From Flavobacterium resistens (GTDB taxonomy: Bacteria; Bacteroidota; Bacteroidia; Flavobacteriales; Flavobacteriaceae): a stretch of 64,000 bases of DNA. Numbering within the stretch: position 1 is the stretch's first letter; each line of letters starts with the position of its first letter. The position numbers and the translations under genes are program-made. The notes beneath the pieces were generated by a model. The model saw nothing but the letters and a program-made list of their open reading frames with translations. It did no database searches and was not told the origin of the DNA. Of this stretch, positions 1 to 9,918 are shown piece after piece. Location of the stretch: NCBI RefSeq assembly GCF_900182645.1, contig NZ_FXTA01000004.1, positions 1 to 64,000 on the forward strand, read 5' to 3'.

Positions 1-3000
1 CTGTAATGGTGGAAGCAACGGTAGCATAACAGTTACTGCTTCAAACGGAATTGCTCCATACAAATATCAATTATCACAAGGAGGAACAGTTCTTACAGCT
101 TATCAGGATGGAAACATCTTCTCTAACTTATCAGCAGCAACTAATTATACTGTTGAAGTTAAAGATGCCAAAGGATGTATTATTGCAATACCGGTTCCTG
201 TAACTATTATTCAGCCGACAGCATTGACGGCTAGTTCAACGATTACGACAGCTTTAGTATGTACAGCAGGTAATGCACCATCAAAAGCGGTTGTTACTGT
301 AACCCCATCAGGAGGAACAACTCCTTATCAGTACAGCTATGACAATGGCACAAGCTTCTCAGGAACGAATACATATGAGACGTTTGCAGGAATTACATTT
401 GATGTAATCGTTAAGGATGCAAATGGTTGTACATTCACTATTACAAATGGTGTTAACGTACCGGCATTGAACCCTCCAACTGACTTGACTTTTGCAACAA
501 CAGTTCCAGTAACATGTTTAGTGAAAGGAACAGTTGACATTACAGGTCATACAGGTGGAGTTGGACCATTCCAATACGAGATTTTATCTCCAATTGTGAA
601 AGCTAAACAAGGATCAACAACATTTGCCAACTTAGATCCGGACACTTATGTATTCCAGATTACAGATGCAAATGGTTGTACTTATAATGAGTCGTACACT
701 CTAGCGCCAGTAACAAATATTACTGTTGCAAGTTCATTAATTAAAAATGTGTCTTGTAATGGTGGTGCTGACGGTTCAGTTAAATTTACAGTTGAAAACA
801 AAGCAGGTGGATTTACATATTCATTAAGTCCAGCTTTAGGTACAGCAACTCAGGTAGGTGATGTTATCACAGTAACTAATTTACCAGCTGATACTTATAC
901 ACTTACAGTGACAGATGCCATTACAGGTTGTATAGCTACAACGATAATCGATGTTGCTCAGCCAGCTGTTTTAGATGTTGCTTTAGTTTCTAAAACTGCA
1001 GCAAATTGTTACTTAGGTTCTATCGTTACTGTTCAGGCAACAGGAGGAACTCCGGTATACAAATATGCATTTGTTAAAGCTGGAGCTACGCCAACTGCAG
1101 CAGACTTTTCAACTAGCAATAGTGCAGTGTTAGCTTATGATGACTTAGGACCAAATGATTGGGATGTGTATGTTCAGGATGCAAACTTGATTTGCTCGGA
1201 TAAAGTACTTGTTACAATTACGAAGCATCAGGCACCAACTATTAATCCTAATGCTAATGTGTATTGCTACACTGGTGGACCAGTTCCAATTACAATTACA
1301 GGAACAACTGATCCAGCAATTGCAACACCACCAATGTATAGTATAGGTAATGGTTATTATGCTAGTCCTAACTTTACGTTAAATGCACCAGGTACTTACG
1401 AATTCTTTATCAAGGATGGTAATGGCTGTGTGGCAAAAGCGACTTATGTATTGAGACAAGAATTGTTAATACAGGCAACTCTTACTCAAGATTTAAACTG
1501 TACTACAAACGATGCTACAATTACATTGACAGCAACGCAAGGTACAGGTGCAGGAACATATGCTTTCGAATATGATCTTAATAACAGTGGTGTTTATAAG
1601 CCAGTTACAGCATTGCCATTCGTAACTAGTACAGCAGGAACTTATACTTTCAGAGTAAAAGATGCTGTGACTTGTGAGGCAGTTTCTGTTCCGGTAGTAG
1701 TAACGCCGCTTACTATTCCAAGATTTACTACTTCGGTAGTAGATGCATTATGTCAAGGTGATTTAAATGGAAGTATTACAGTGACAGCTTCAGATGGTGT
1801 TGCACCTTATAAATACAGCATTAACGGAGGAACTTTTGTTAACTCTAACATTTTTGCTGGATTAGGCAGAGGAACTTATGCAATCGCTGTTATGGATGCT
1901 AAAGGATGTCCGTCAGCTGCAGTTAACGTTGACATTATTGATCCAATTGTTTTAACAGCTACAAATGTTGTTTCTCCATTTGGATGTGATCCTTCTAACA
2001 CTGCAAAAGATGCATCAGTTACATTAACAGCTCATGATGGTACAGGACCTTATAGCTATAGTTTTGACAATGGTGTGAGTTTTGGAGCTTCTCCTACTCA
2101 TATTGTAAACACAGCATCTACAATTAATTATGTTGTAGTTGATGCTAATGGATGTAGAGTAACAGGATCAGCAACAGTTCCTGGATACAATCCACCAACA
2201 AAATTCGATCTTTCAGCTACGCCAATTTACTGTAATACAGTTGGAGGTGTTGCGACTGTAACAGTTAGTAATGTTGTTGGAGGTGTTGCGCCATTTAACT
2301 ATGCAATTACTCAACCAACGGGTTCAGCAACTTCAAATGCAACAGGAAGCTTCGCTGGTTTATTACCAGGAACTTATGTAATAAAAGTGACTGATTTTAA
2401 TGGATGTAGTACTTTAAATTCAATTGAAGTTAAAAAAGCAAGCGAAATTAGTGTTGATGCTCAATTATTGAGCGATGTATTATGTAATGCTGGTACAACA
2501 GGATCTATTGCCTTTACAATCAGCAACTATATTGCTCCGGCTAATTATACATTTGCATTGTCTCCAAATAACGGAACATTCACTCAAACAGGTGATGTAG
2601 TGACTTACACTGGATTAACTGCAGCTAGTTACACTTTCACAGTTACTGATAATACGTCAGGCTGTACAGATAATGTTTCTAATTTCATCGTTAACCAGCC
2701 AGCTGCTGCATTGAACTTTACAATGGCCGCTACAAACATTACTTGTAATAATAAAAATGCAACTATTACGGTAACTGCAACTGGAGGTACTCCAGCTTAT
2801 AGTTATGCTGCTGTTGCACATTTAGCTGCTGCTCCAACAGTTTACAGTACTGATAACAAAATTGTTGTTGATACTAATAACGGAACTGTTTTAGCTTGGG
2901 ATGTTTATGTGAAAGATTTTAACGGATGTGCAACTTTAGTACAAACACAAAATATTTCTACTGCTCCGCTTCCAAGTGGTATTACAGCAAATGTTGCAAG

Positions 3001-6000
3001 TCAATGCCCTAGTGCAACTGGAACTTACGATTTCACAGTTAATGTGACTTCAGGAGTTGGACCATTTGAATACAGCATAGGTGGAGGCTTCCAGGCAAGC
3101 CCTACATTTAGTGTGAATTCTTCAGGTTCTTATGATATTATTGTTAAAGATGCTAACGGATGTACAACAACTGTAACAGGTGCTGTTGTAATCAGCGGAG
3201 CTCTTGATTTACAATTAGATGTTCAGAAATTACCAAGTTGTGATTTCCCTGACGGAAGAATTGTAGCGACAGCTACAGGAGGTTCTGGAAACTATAAATA
3301 TACTTCTGGAGCTTATATTCCAGTAATAGCTGGAACAACAGCAACATTCAACAATATGGCTGCGGGTTCTCATACAATTACAGTTGAAGATTTGACGACT
3401 GGCTGTAAAGATGTTGTTACTGTTGAAATGAAAGCGGCAACACTTATTACAGGTTTAAGTTTAGAGAAATACGATGTTAAGTGTAATGGTGATTCTAATG
3501 GACGTATTATTGTTCACTTGGCTCCAAATGGACCAGGCGTTAATGATAACCCAGTTTATATGTACACATTAACTGGAACAACTATTGGTAATGTAGCTGT
3601 AAGCAGAATACCTCAAGAAAGTAATGTTTTTGACAATCTTTTACCAGGTGATTATACAGTAAGAGTAACTTCTGGAAGAGGATGTAATGCTCAGGCAGAT
3701 ACAAGAATCATTCAGCCAACACCAGTTGTGGTTAATGCACCAGCTGTTACATCTTTTGTATGTACAACAGGTACAAACACAACAAACTTTGCTAGCATTA
3801 CAGTTAATTCTGTGACAGGTGGTACAGGTCCTTACGTTCTTTATGAGTTCAGTAAAAACGGAACTGTAGTTCAAACCAGCAGTTCTAATGTTTACAACGA
3901 AACAGATCTTGCAGGTGGAAATTATTCAGTTAAAGTATTTGATAGTAATGGTTGCGTAGGATCTTCTACTGCTCCAATTGTAATTGCACCTTTCATTACT
4001 ATGAATGATGTAAATGTAAATGTTACTGCTCCAATTACTTGTGTAAGCAATGAAACAATACAGGTTTCTGTATCTACAACCGGAGGAACTCCAACGGGAT
4101 TAGTTTATACACTTGCAGGTATTGATGGTACTGTTTTCAACCAAACAAATCCAACAGGATTATTCTCTGGATTAGCAATTGGAAGCTATCAAATTACTGT
4201 ATTTAACCCAACAACGGGTTGTACAATAAAAGCTTACCATTATGTAAATGATGCAAATACTTTTGAAATCAAAGTAACGCCAGTAAATGTTGAGTTATGT
4301 TATGGAGCTGCAGATGGAAGCGTAGACTTGATGTTTGTTGATAATGTATTGAATCCTGGAAACGAAGCAGGCGCATTTACATACACTATTGCAGGTCCGG
4401 TTCCAAGTTCTGGAACTTCTGCAACAGCTGGGCCAGTTAGAATTTCAGGTTTAAGAGCAGGTCAATATACAGTAACAGCTAAATTGGTTAATAGCCCAGA
4501 ATGTACAGTTACAAATGTATTTACAATTGTTCAGCCTCAAAGCCAGTTAGTAGTAACTACAACTAAGTCTGAAATTACTTGTATTACTGGTAACAATGAT
4601 GGAGCGATTTCTGCTTCAGCAACTGGAGGATGGGGTCCAAATTATCAATACGAATTAGTAGGTCCTACAGTTCATATTGCATACTCTGATAAATTTGAAT
4701 TTACTGATTTAACAGCTGGAAATTATACGATAAATGTTAAAGATGAAAAAGGATGTATTTCAACAACTAACGTTCAGTTAGTGGTTCCTGCTCCAATTGT
4801 GGTTACAGCGAGCGCAAATGCTTCTATGTTATCATGCTTCGGAAATAAAGATGGTGTAATCACAGTTAATCAGCCAACAGGCGGACAAGGAAGCAACTAC
4901 ATGTACACATTGAACATCGTATCTGCAAATCCAGTTATTGTTTCAGGACCACAATCAGGTAGAGTATTCTCTAACCTAAGCGCTGGAACTTATACAGTAA
5001 CAGTTACTGATGGATACTCTTGTGAGGCTACTTCTGCAACTATTGTTATAAGTCAACCTACAGAGGTGAAACCAGATTTAAGACTGTCAAGAGCTCAGAC
5101 ATGTCAGACATTGTCTCAAATTACATTAAGTGCAGAAGGAGGAAGCGCACCTTACACGTATAGTACTTCTGCTAATTTTGCAACGGTTATTGGATCATTT
5201 GCATCATCAGTATCATTTGATGTTCCTGTAGGTAAATACCAATACTATGTAAAAGATGCAAATGGATGTGTTGGATATATTTCTAATGAAATTAAGATCG
5301 ATCCATTAGTTCCTTTAACTCTTGACTTAGATGTTACAAATGCAGTAGTGAAATGTCAGGGAGAAACAACAGGAGTAATTGTTGCTAAAGCAATTGGAGG
5401 TCTTGGAAACTACATGTACACATTGTTAAACAGTGCTGGAACTGCAATACGTCCAGCTCAGACGGAAGGAAGATTTGAAAATCTTGCAATTGGAACATAC
5501 AGTGTAAAAGTTGATAGTCAAGATTGTACATTTACATCAAAAGCTATCGTTATTACGGAGCCAGCAACACCTGTAAGTGCGCAATTTAATGTAACAAATG
5601 TTTCTTGTTTCGGTGAAAACAATGGTAAATTGGAGGTTCTTGCTTCAGGCGGAACAGGAGTTATCAAATATGCACTTTCTCCAGACTTGAATCAATTTGA
5701 TGATGTTCATGTATTTGAGAAATTAGCACCAGGTAATTACCAAGTAATTGTTCAGGATGCAAATGGATGTTTCATTTTACACGATTTCACAATCACGCAA
5801 CCAGAATTATTGAGAGGAAAAGAAGTTCCAAACTCTATGATTCCTGAAGTATGTGTTGGTGACAAAGACGGTGCATTTAGTGTTGAAATTTTAGGTGGTA
5901 CTGCTCCATATAAAGTAAGTCTGGATAATGAAAAAGGTCCATTTACGGCAGGTGCAGCAGGTCAGACAATATTTGACTTTACTAACTTGACTGGTGGTAA

Positions 6001-6796
6001 ACATACAGTTTACTTTACAGATGCGGCTGGATGTATGAACTATGTTGAAATTAATATGCCATTGCCGGTTGTTCTAGATCCAAAAGCTGAAATAAACTAT
6101 GACTGTGTGGATAATCATGCTGCTAACAGAGTAACAATCACTGTTGATGCAAGTATCACAAATCCAGCGGATGTAGATTATAAACTTGATGGAACTGGTG
6201 CTTACCAACCAAGCAATATTTTCACTAATGTTGCTCCAGGTAATCACTACGTTACTGCTAGACATACTAACGGATGCGAAGTTCCTACTGTAAGTTTCGA
6301 AATTAAAGCTGTTCAACCATTAGCAATCGCTTTAGCAGCAGGTAAACCTGAAATGAACGTAATTTCAGTAACTGCTACAGGTGGAGCTCCAGCTTACGAA
6401 TATAGCTTCAATGGAGAACCGTTTAGCTCTTCTACTAATTTCAAAATCTACAAATCTGGTGATTATGTAGTGGTAGTAAGAGATCAAAATGGTTGTACGG
6501 CGACTATTACGGTGCCAGCGATTTATGTTGATGTTTGCTTAGACAATTATTTTACTCCTAACGGAGACGGAGTTTATGATACTTGGGGACCTGGTTGTAC
6601 TAATATTTACAACAACCTTGAATTCTCAATCTTCGATAGATACGGTCGTGTAATTGCTAAATATCACTATGGTCAAAAATGGGACGGAAGATACAATGGT
6701 GAAGAATTGCCTTCAGGTGATTACTGGTATGTTCTTAAACTAAATGACGAGAAAGATGCAAGAGAGTTTGTTGGACATTTCACTTTATACAGATAA
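1..6796 (+). CDS. sprB: SprB-like giant gliding-motility adhesin (5' end outside window)
   Basis: The frame is open from base 2 to the stop at 6794-6796, so 2,264 C-terminal residues are visible and the start lies upstream of the window. The protein is a chain of roughly 75-100-residue SprB-type repeats. Each repeat has a beta-strand core (ATGGTPAYSYA-like) and a loop of the D-x-N/K-G-C type (KDANGC, TDFNGC), with a second cysteine near the repeat start. The last ~85 residues (FTPNGDG, FDRYGR, W-D-G-R-YNG, LPSGDYWY) match the type B C-terminal sorting signal of the type IX secretion system. By family knowledge such proteins are secreted to the cell surface and moved by the gliding motor. The adjacent sprF supports this. 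Flavobacterium genomes carry paralogous sprB/sprF pairs, so true orthology to SprB is likely but unproven. Confidence 0.88.
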   Translation, partial: CNGGSNGSITVTASNGIAPYKYQLSQGGTVLTAYQDGNIFSNLSAATNYTVEVKDAKGCIIAIPVPVTIIQPTALTASSTITTALVCTAGNAPSKAVVTVTPSGGTTPYQYSYDNGTSFSGTNTYETFAGITFDVIVKDANGCTFTITNGVNVPALNPPTDLTFATTVPVTCLVKGTVDITGHTGGVGPFQYEILSPIVKAKQGSTTFANLDPDTYVFQITDANGCTYNESYTLAPVTNITVASSLIKNVSCNGGADGSVKFTVENKAGGFTYSLSPALGTATQVGDVITVTNLPADTYTLTVTDAITGCIATTIIDVAQPAVLDVALVSKTAANCYLGSIVTVQATGGTPVYKYAFVKAGATPTAADFSTSNSAVLAYDDLGPNDWDVYVQDANLICSDKVLVTITKHQAPTINPNANVYCYTGGPVPITITGTTDPAIATPPMYSIGNGYYASPNFTLNAPGTYEFFIKDGNGCVAKATYVLRQELLIQATLTQDLNCTTNDATITLTATQGTGAGTYAFEYDLNNSGVYKPVTALPFVTSTAGTYTFRVKDAVTCEAVSVPVVVTPLTIPRFTTSVVDALCQGDLNGSITVTASDGVAPYKYSINGGTFVNSNIFAGLGRGTYAIAVMDAKGCPSAAVNVDIIDPIVLTATNVVSPFGCDPSNTAKDASVTLTAHDGTGPYSYSFDNGVSFGASPTHIVNTASTINYVVVDANGCRVTGSATVPGYNPPTKFDLSATPIYCNTVGGVATVTVSNVVGGVAPFNYAITQPTGSATSNATGSFAGLLPGTYVIKVTDFNGCSTLNSIEVKKASEISVDAQLLSDVLCNAGTTGSIAFTISNYIAPANYTFALSPNNGTFTQTGDVVTYTGLTAASYTFTVTDNTSGCTDNVSNFIVNQPAAALNFTMAATNITCNNKNATITVTATGGTPAYSYAAVAHLAAAPTVYSTDNKIVVDTNNGTVLAWDVYVKDFNGCATLVQTQNISTAPLPSGITANVASQCPSATGTYDFTVNVTSGVGPFEYSIGGGFQASPTFSVNSSGSYDIIVKDANGCTTTVTGAVVISGALDLQLDVQKLPSCDFPDGRIVATATGGSGNYKYTSGAYIPVIAGTTATFNNMAAGSHTITVEDLTTGCKDVVTVEMKAATLITGLSLEKYDVKCNGDSNGRIIVHLAPNGPGVNDNPVYMYTLTGTTIGNVAVSRIPQESNVFDNLLPGDYTVRVTSGRGCNAQADTRIIQPTPVVVNAPAVTSFVCTTGTNTTNFASITVNSVTGGTGPYVLYEFSKNGTVVQTSSSNVYNETDLAGGNYSVKVFDSNGCVGSSTAPIVIAPFITMNDVNVNVTAPITCVSNETIQVSVSTTGGTPTGLVYTLAGIDGTVFNQTNPTGLFSGLAIGSYQITVFNPTTGCTIKAYHYVNDANTFEIKVTPVNVELCYGAADGSVDLMFVDNVLNPGNEAGAFTYTIAGPVPSSGTSATAGPVRISGLRAGQYTVTAKLVNSPECTVTNVFTIVQPQSQLVVTTTKSEITCITGNNDGAISASATGGWGPNYQYELVGPTVHIAYSDKFEFTDLTAGNYTINVKDEKGCISTTNVQLVVPAPIVVTASANASMLSCFGNKDGVITVNQPTGGQGSNYMYTLNIVSANPVIVSGPQSGRVFSNLSAGTYTVTVTDGYSCEATSATIVISQPTEVKPDLRLSRAQTCQTLSQITLSAEGGSAPYTYSTSANFATVIGSFASSVSFDVPVGKYQYYVKDANGCVGYISNEIKIDPLVPLTLDLDVTNAVVKCQGETTGVIVAKAIGGLGNYMYTLLNSAGTAIRPAQTEGRFENLAIGTYSVKVDSQDCTFTSKAIVITEPATPVSAQFNVTNVSCFGENNGKLEVLASGGTGVIKYALSPDLNQFDDVHVFEKLAPGNYQVIVQDANGCFILHDFTITQPELLRGKEVPNSMIPEVCVGDKDGAFSVEILGGTAPYKVSLDNEKGPFTAGAAGQTIFDFTNLTGGKHTVYFTDAAGCMNYVEINMPLPVVLDPKAEINYDCVDNHAANRVTITVDASITNPADVDYKLDGTGAYQPSNIFTNVAPGNHYVTARHTNGCEVPTVSFEIKAVQPLAIALAAGKPEMNVISVTATGGAPAYEYSFNGEPFSSSTNFKIYKSGDYVVVVRDQNGCTATITVPAIYVDVCLDNYFTPNGDGVYDTWGPGCTNIYNNLEFSIFDRYGRVIAKYHYGQKWDGRYNGEELPSGDYWYVLKLNDEKDAREFVGHFTLYR

Positions 6797-6839
6797 CAAA
6801 ATAATTGCCCCTATGATGTTATCTAAAAAAATTATTACA

Positions 6840-7814
6840 ATGAAAAAGTTTATTTTATCCCTAGTACTCATGGCTGTAACAACAAGTTACAGCCAAGAGT
6901 TAAACCTACCAGTGTTTACCCAGTATTTAGCTGATAACCCATTTGTACTTTCACCTGCTTATGCTGGTATTGGAGATAATCTTCGAATTAGAGCGAATGG
7001 TTTGACGCAGTGGGTCGGAATTAAAGATGCACCTGAAAACCAGTCTTTATATGCTGATTTTAGAATCCTGGACCGTTCTGGTGTTGGAATCTCGATTTAC
7101 AATGATAAAAATGGATACACAAGACAAACTGGTGCCAAGGTTTCCTTTGCACATCACTTGATTTTGGATTATTATTCTAAACAATATTTGTCTTTTGGTA
7201 TTTCGTATAACTTTAACAGTTTCAGAATTGATATTGATGAATTTAATAATACGATTGAACATCCAATCCTGGATCCTTCGGTAACAGATAATCGTTATAC
7301 TGGAAATAATAACTTTGACATTAGTGCTTTGTATCGTAATAAAAACTTCTATTTGAGTTTTAATGCGAATAACGTATTGAAGAAAAACGTTGATAAATAT
7401 CGTGGAGTAGAGCCTAATTTGCTTTCAAACTATCAGGTTTATACTGGATATGTTTTTAACGACGGAGAAAACAGACGAATTGAATATGAACCATCTATCT
7501 TCTATCAATATTTTGCAAGTGATAAACGTTCTACAACCGATTTCAACTTCAAGTACAGACGTTACAATCGTTATGAAGATTATTATTGGATCGGAGTTTC
7601 ATACCGTATGTTAAACGACCAGTTCCCAAAACCATTATCGGTAGGACCAATGGCCGGTTTCATGAAGTCTAGATTTTACTTCGGATATTCTTATCAGGTT
7701 ATGTTCAACGATTTAGGGAATTATAATACAGGTACTCACGTAGTAACCATAGGTTTTGATTTCTTGCAGGCTATCAGTAATTGTCCTTGTACGCAGAGTC
7801 CAGTTCACGATTAA
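6840..7814 (+). CDS. sprF: PorP/SprF family type IX secretion outer membrane protein
   Basis: 324-residue protein starting with a cleavable signal peptide (MKKFILSLVLMAVTTSYSQ). It continues with the PorP/SprF pattern: 'FTQYLADNPFVLSPAYAGIGD', many alternating beta strands, and a C-terminal 'VVTIGFDF' strand. The frame is open further upstream, overlapping the adhesin gene, but only the ATG at 6840 gives a signal peptide. It lies 43 bases after the adhesin stop, so the two are probably one transcript. Family members bind PorV/SprE-type machinery and are needed for secretion of their cognate SprB-like adhesin. The C-terminus contains a short CPC motif. Confidence 0.9.
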   Translation: MKKFILSLVLMAVTTSYSQELNLPVFTQYLADNPFVLSPAYAGIGDNLRIRANGLTQWVGIKDAPENQSLYADFRILDRSGVGISIYNDKNGYTRQTGAKVSFAHHLILDYYSKQYLSFGISYNFNSFRIDIDEFNNTIEHPILDPSVTDNRYTGNNNFDISALYRNKNFYLSFNANNVLKKNVDKYRGVEPNLLSNYQVYTGYVFNDGENRRIEYEPSIFYQYFASDKRSTTDFNFKYRRYNRYEDYYWIGVSYRMLNDQFPKPLSVGPMAGFMKSRFYFGYSYQVMFNDLGNYNTGTHVVTIGFDFLQAISNCPCTQSPVHD

Positions 7815-7972
7815 TAAGAACAAAACCATTTCTTAGGCTAAATAAGCCATTATTACAAAGCGAGTCGCAACATTATGTGTTTTTACCGCAATAATTTGAA
7901 ATAAACTTACAATAACATTAAATTTGAATAGTATCAATTTGCATCGTCAAAATGATAAATCAAATTTGATTT

Positions 7973-9064
7973 ATGAAAGCTAAATTTTCACTTTACGCGA
8001 AACACATTGTTTTGTGCCTCGCTTTTTTATTTTTGCCGTATGCCTTCACATCGACAAATACGATTTTTTCATTGCCGCATTTATATACCAATGCGCATGA
8101 TCGTATTTACTTTTTTATCTATTTTACACTACTTTGCTTTTTCTATTTTAACTATTATTATTTAATTCCGAAATTCTATTTTTCCGAAAAGAAGTTCATA
8201 TACTATTCCATCATCATCGGATTTCTTCTTTTTTTTCTTTGGATATCAACCACTTTAGATCATCCTGCCCGAAATTTTTTAGATTTCAGAAACCCTCCGG
8301 AGCATTTTGAACACAATCCTGGTTTGTTTCCAGAAAAATTTCCTCCACCCCCTTCAATGGTTAAAGAAATGCCTTTTGATTTCGTAGGTGGTCCGCCAAC
8401 ACAGTATGGACATACTTCTTTGGTCTATTTAATTGGAGTAATTTCAAGTCTTCTTTTTGCTATCACAGGAAGATTGCAGAGTGTTGAAAAAGAGAAAGTA
8501 AAATCGGAGCTGGCATTTCTAAAAGCACAAATCAATCCGCATTTCTTATTTAATACTTTGAACAGTATTTATGCATTGGCGTTAAAAAAAGACGATAAAA
8601 CTCCAGATGCAGTCGTGCAGCTTTCAGAGTTAATGCGTTATATCATGACCAATTCTAACGATGAAGTTATTGATTTGACCAAAGAAATCAACTACATCAA
8701 TAATTTTATTTCACTCCAAAAAACACGTTTGGGCAATACCGTAATTGTTGATTATAAAGTCACAGGAAATACTATTGGAAAACAAATCACACCCTTAATT
8801 TTAATATCTTTCATTGAGAATGCATTTAAATATGGTGTAAATCCGGATCAAACTTCTGAAATTTCTATCAGTATTGATATAAAAGAGGAACAGCTGACTT
8901 TATCGGTTTCTAATAAAAAGACTTTTTCAATACAGTCTGAATCTGGAATTGGACTTCAGAATACAATTGAAAGATTAAAGTTGGTTTACCCAAATAAACA
9001 TCAGCTTAAAATACAAGATACTCCAGAAAAATACGTTGTAAATCTATCTATAAAAGTAGGATGA
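7973..9064 (+). CDS. LytS/YehU-type sensor histidine kinase
   Basis: 363 residues. The N-terminal ~170 residues hold about four hydrophobic membrane segments and a Pro-rich loop. A His_kinase (LytS/YehU) domain follows, with the conserved 'QINPHFLFNTLNSI' box and His190 as the expected phosphoacceptor. The C-terminal ATPase part has the N-box 'FIENAFKYG' and 'GIGLQNTIERL'. The stop overlaps the start of the next gene (ATGA at 9061-9064), so kinase and regulator are translationally coupled. The signal sensed is not visible from the sequence. A 14-bp AT-rich palindrome (AATCAAATTTGATT, 7959-7972) abuts the start codon; its meaning is unknown. Confidence 0.93.
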   Translation: MKAKFSLYAKHIVLCLAFLFLPYAFTSTNTIFSLPHLYTNAHDRIYFFIYFTLLCFFYFNYYYLIPKFYFSEKKFIYYSIIIGFLLFFLWISTTLDHPARNFLDFRNPPEHFEHNPGLFPEKFPPPPSMVKEMPFDFVGGPPTQYGHTSLVYLIGVISSLLFAITGRLQSVEKEKVKSELAFLKAQINPHFLFNTLNSIYALALKKDDKTPDAVVQLSELMRYIMTNSNDEVIDLTKEINYINNFISLQKTRLGNTVIVDYKVTGNTIGKQITPLILISFIENAFKYGVNPDQTSEISISIDIKEEQLTLSVSNKKTFSIQSESGIGLQNTIERLKLVYPNKHQLKIQDTPEKYVVNLSIKVG

Positions 9065-9750
9065 TAAAAGCAATTGCATTAGATGACGAGCCTTTGGCAT
9101 TAGATATTCTTCAGAGTTTATGCGAAACTATTGATTATATTGAACTGGATAAAGTTTTTACAAGATCAGATGAAGCGTTTAAATATCTAAAGAAATATCC
9201 TGTTGATTTATTGTTTTTGGATATTAATATGCCGTCAATTTCTGGTTTGGATTTTTATAAAAAACTGCCTCATAAAACGATGGTCATTTTTACAACTGCC
9301 TACTCTGAATTTGCTGTTGAAGGTTTTACGCTGAGTGCAACAGATTATCTTTTAAAACCAATTTCACTTTCTCGTTTCAAGCAAGCAACGGAAAAAGCTC
9401 TTTCGCAATGGAAACTACAAAATCAAAATATTGAACAGCAACATCTTTTTATTCGTGCCGATTATAGTTTGATAAAAATCCTGTTTTCAGATATTTTATA
9501 TATCGAAGGTTTAGATGATTATCTGAAAATCCATATTCAGAATCAAAAAACAGTTGTGGCAAGAATGACATTAAAGGCAATACTCCAAAAATTGCCTGAA
9601 ACCGAATTCATCCGAGTGCATCGTTCGTTTATTGTCCCAATTTCTAAAATTGAGAAAATCAGAAACAAAGTAATATTCATAGAAAGGGCAGAAATCCCAG
9701 TTAGTGCCAGTTATGAAGAAGCTTTTTTTGCGCTTTTAGACAAGAAATAA
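9061..9750 (+). CDS. LytTR-family response regulator
   Basis: 229 residues. Receiver domain at 1-120 with acidic pocket Asp8/Asp9, phosphoacceptor Asp54 ('LLFLDINMP') and Lys near 101 ('DYLLKPIS'). A LytTR DNA-binding domain follows at ~135-228 ('DILYIEGLDDYLKIH', 'FIRVHRSFIVP'). It overlaps the sensor kinase by four bases. LytTR proteins bind paired direct repeats about two helical turns apart, and such a pair (GTTTACCTCA twice, 21-bp period) lies just downstream at 9800-9830, before the dioxygenase gene. That gene is therefore a candidate target. Confidence 0.95.
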   Translation: MIKAIALDDEPLALDILQSLCETIDYIELDKVFTRSDEAFKYLKKYPVDLLFLDINMPSISGLDFYKKLPHKTMVIFTTAYSEFAVEGFTLSATDYLLKPISLSRFKQATEKALSQWKLQNQNIEQQHLFIRADYSLIKILFSDILYIEGLDDYLKIHIQNQKTVVARMTLKAILQKLPETEFIRVHRSFIVPISKIEKIRNKVIFIERAEIPVSASYEEAFFALLDKK

Positions 9751-9799
9751 AGAAAGCTGTAATTGACTTATTTTTACTACAAAAAAATATATTTTATCT

Positions 9800-9830
9800 G
9801 TTTACCTCATAAATTTTGTGGTTTACCTCA
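9800..9830 (+). promoter_or_regulatory. Candidate LytTR operator: direct repeat GTTTACCTCA x2
   Basis: GTTTACCTCA occurs at 9800-9809 and again at 9821-9830, a 21-bp period, and similarity continues into an ATTTT run after each copy. This is the architecture known for LytTR regulators such as AgrA (about 9-bp sites, about 12-bp spacer). It lies between the LytTR gene and the dioxygenase gene. A possible -7 element (TAATTTTA, one base off consensus) is at 9858-9865, flanked by a TTTCGA-N10-TCGAAA inverted repeat (9851-9872). The assignment of regulator to site is inference. Confidence 0.5.
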
Positions 9831-9918
9831 AACATTTTCCAACGCTTTAATTTCGAATAATTTTACTCGAAAATAACTGTTAATCATTCTATTGGTATAA
9901 CATTTAAAACAAAAAGCA

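Noticed and set aside
1..6500. Repetitive DNA in the first 6.5 kb considered as CRISPR or satellite repeat
   Set aside because: The repetition is at protein level (SprB repeats in one open frame); nucleotide copies are diverged and have no constant repeat/spacer pattern.
7959..7972. Palindrome AATCAAATTTGATT as an operator for the LytS/LytTR pair
   Set aside because: Short, AT-rich and touching the start codon; chance is likely at this base composition.
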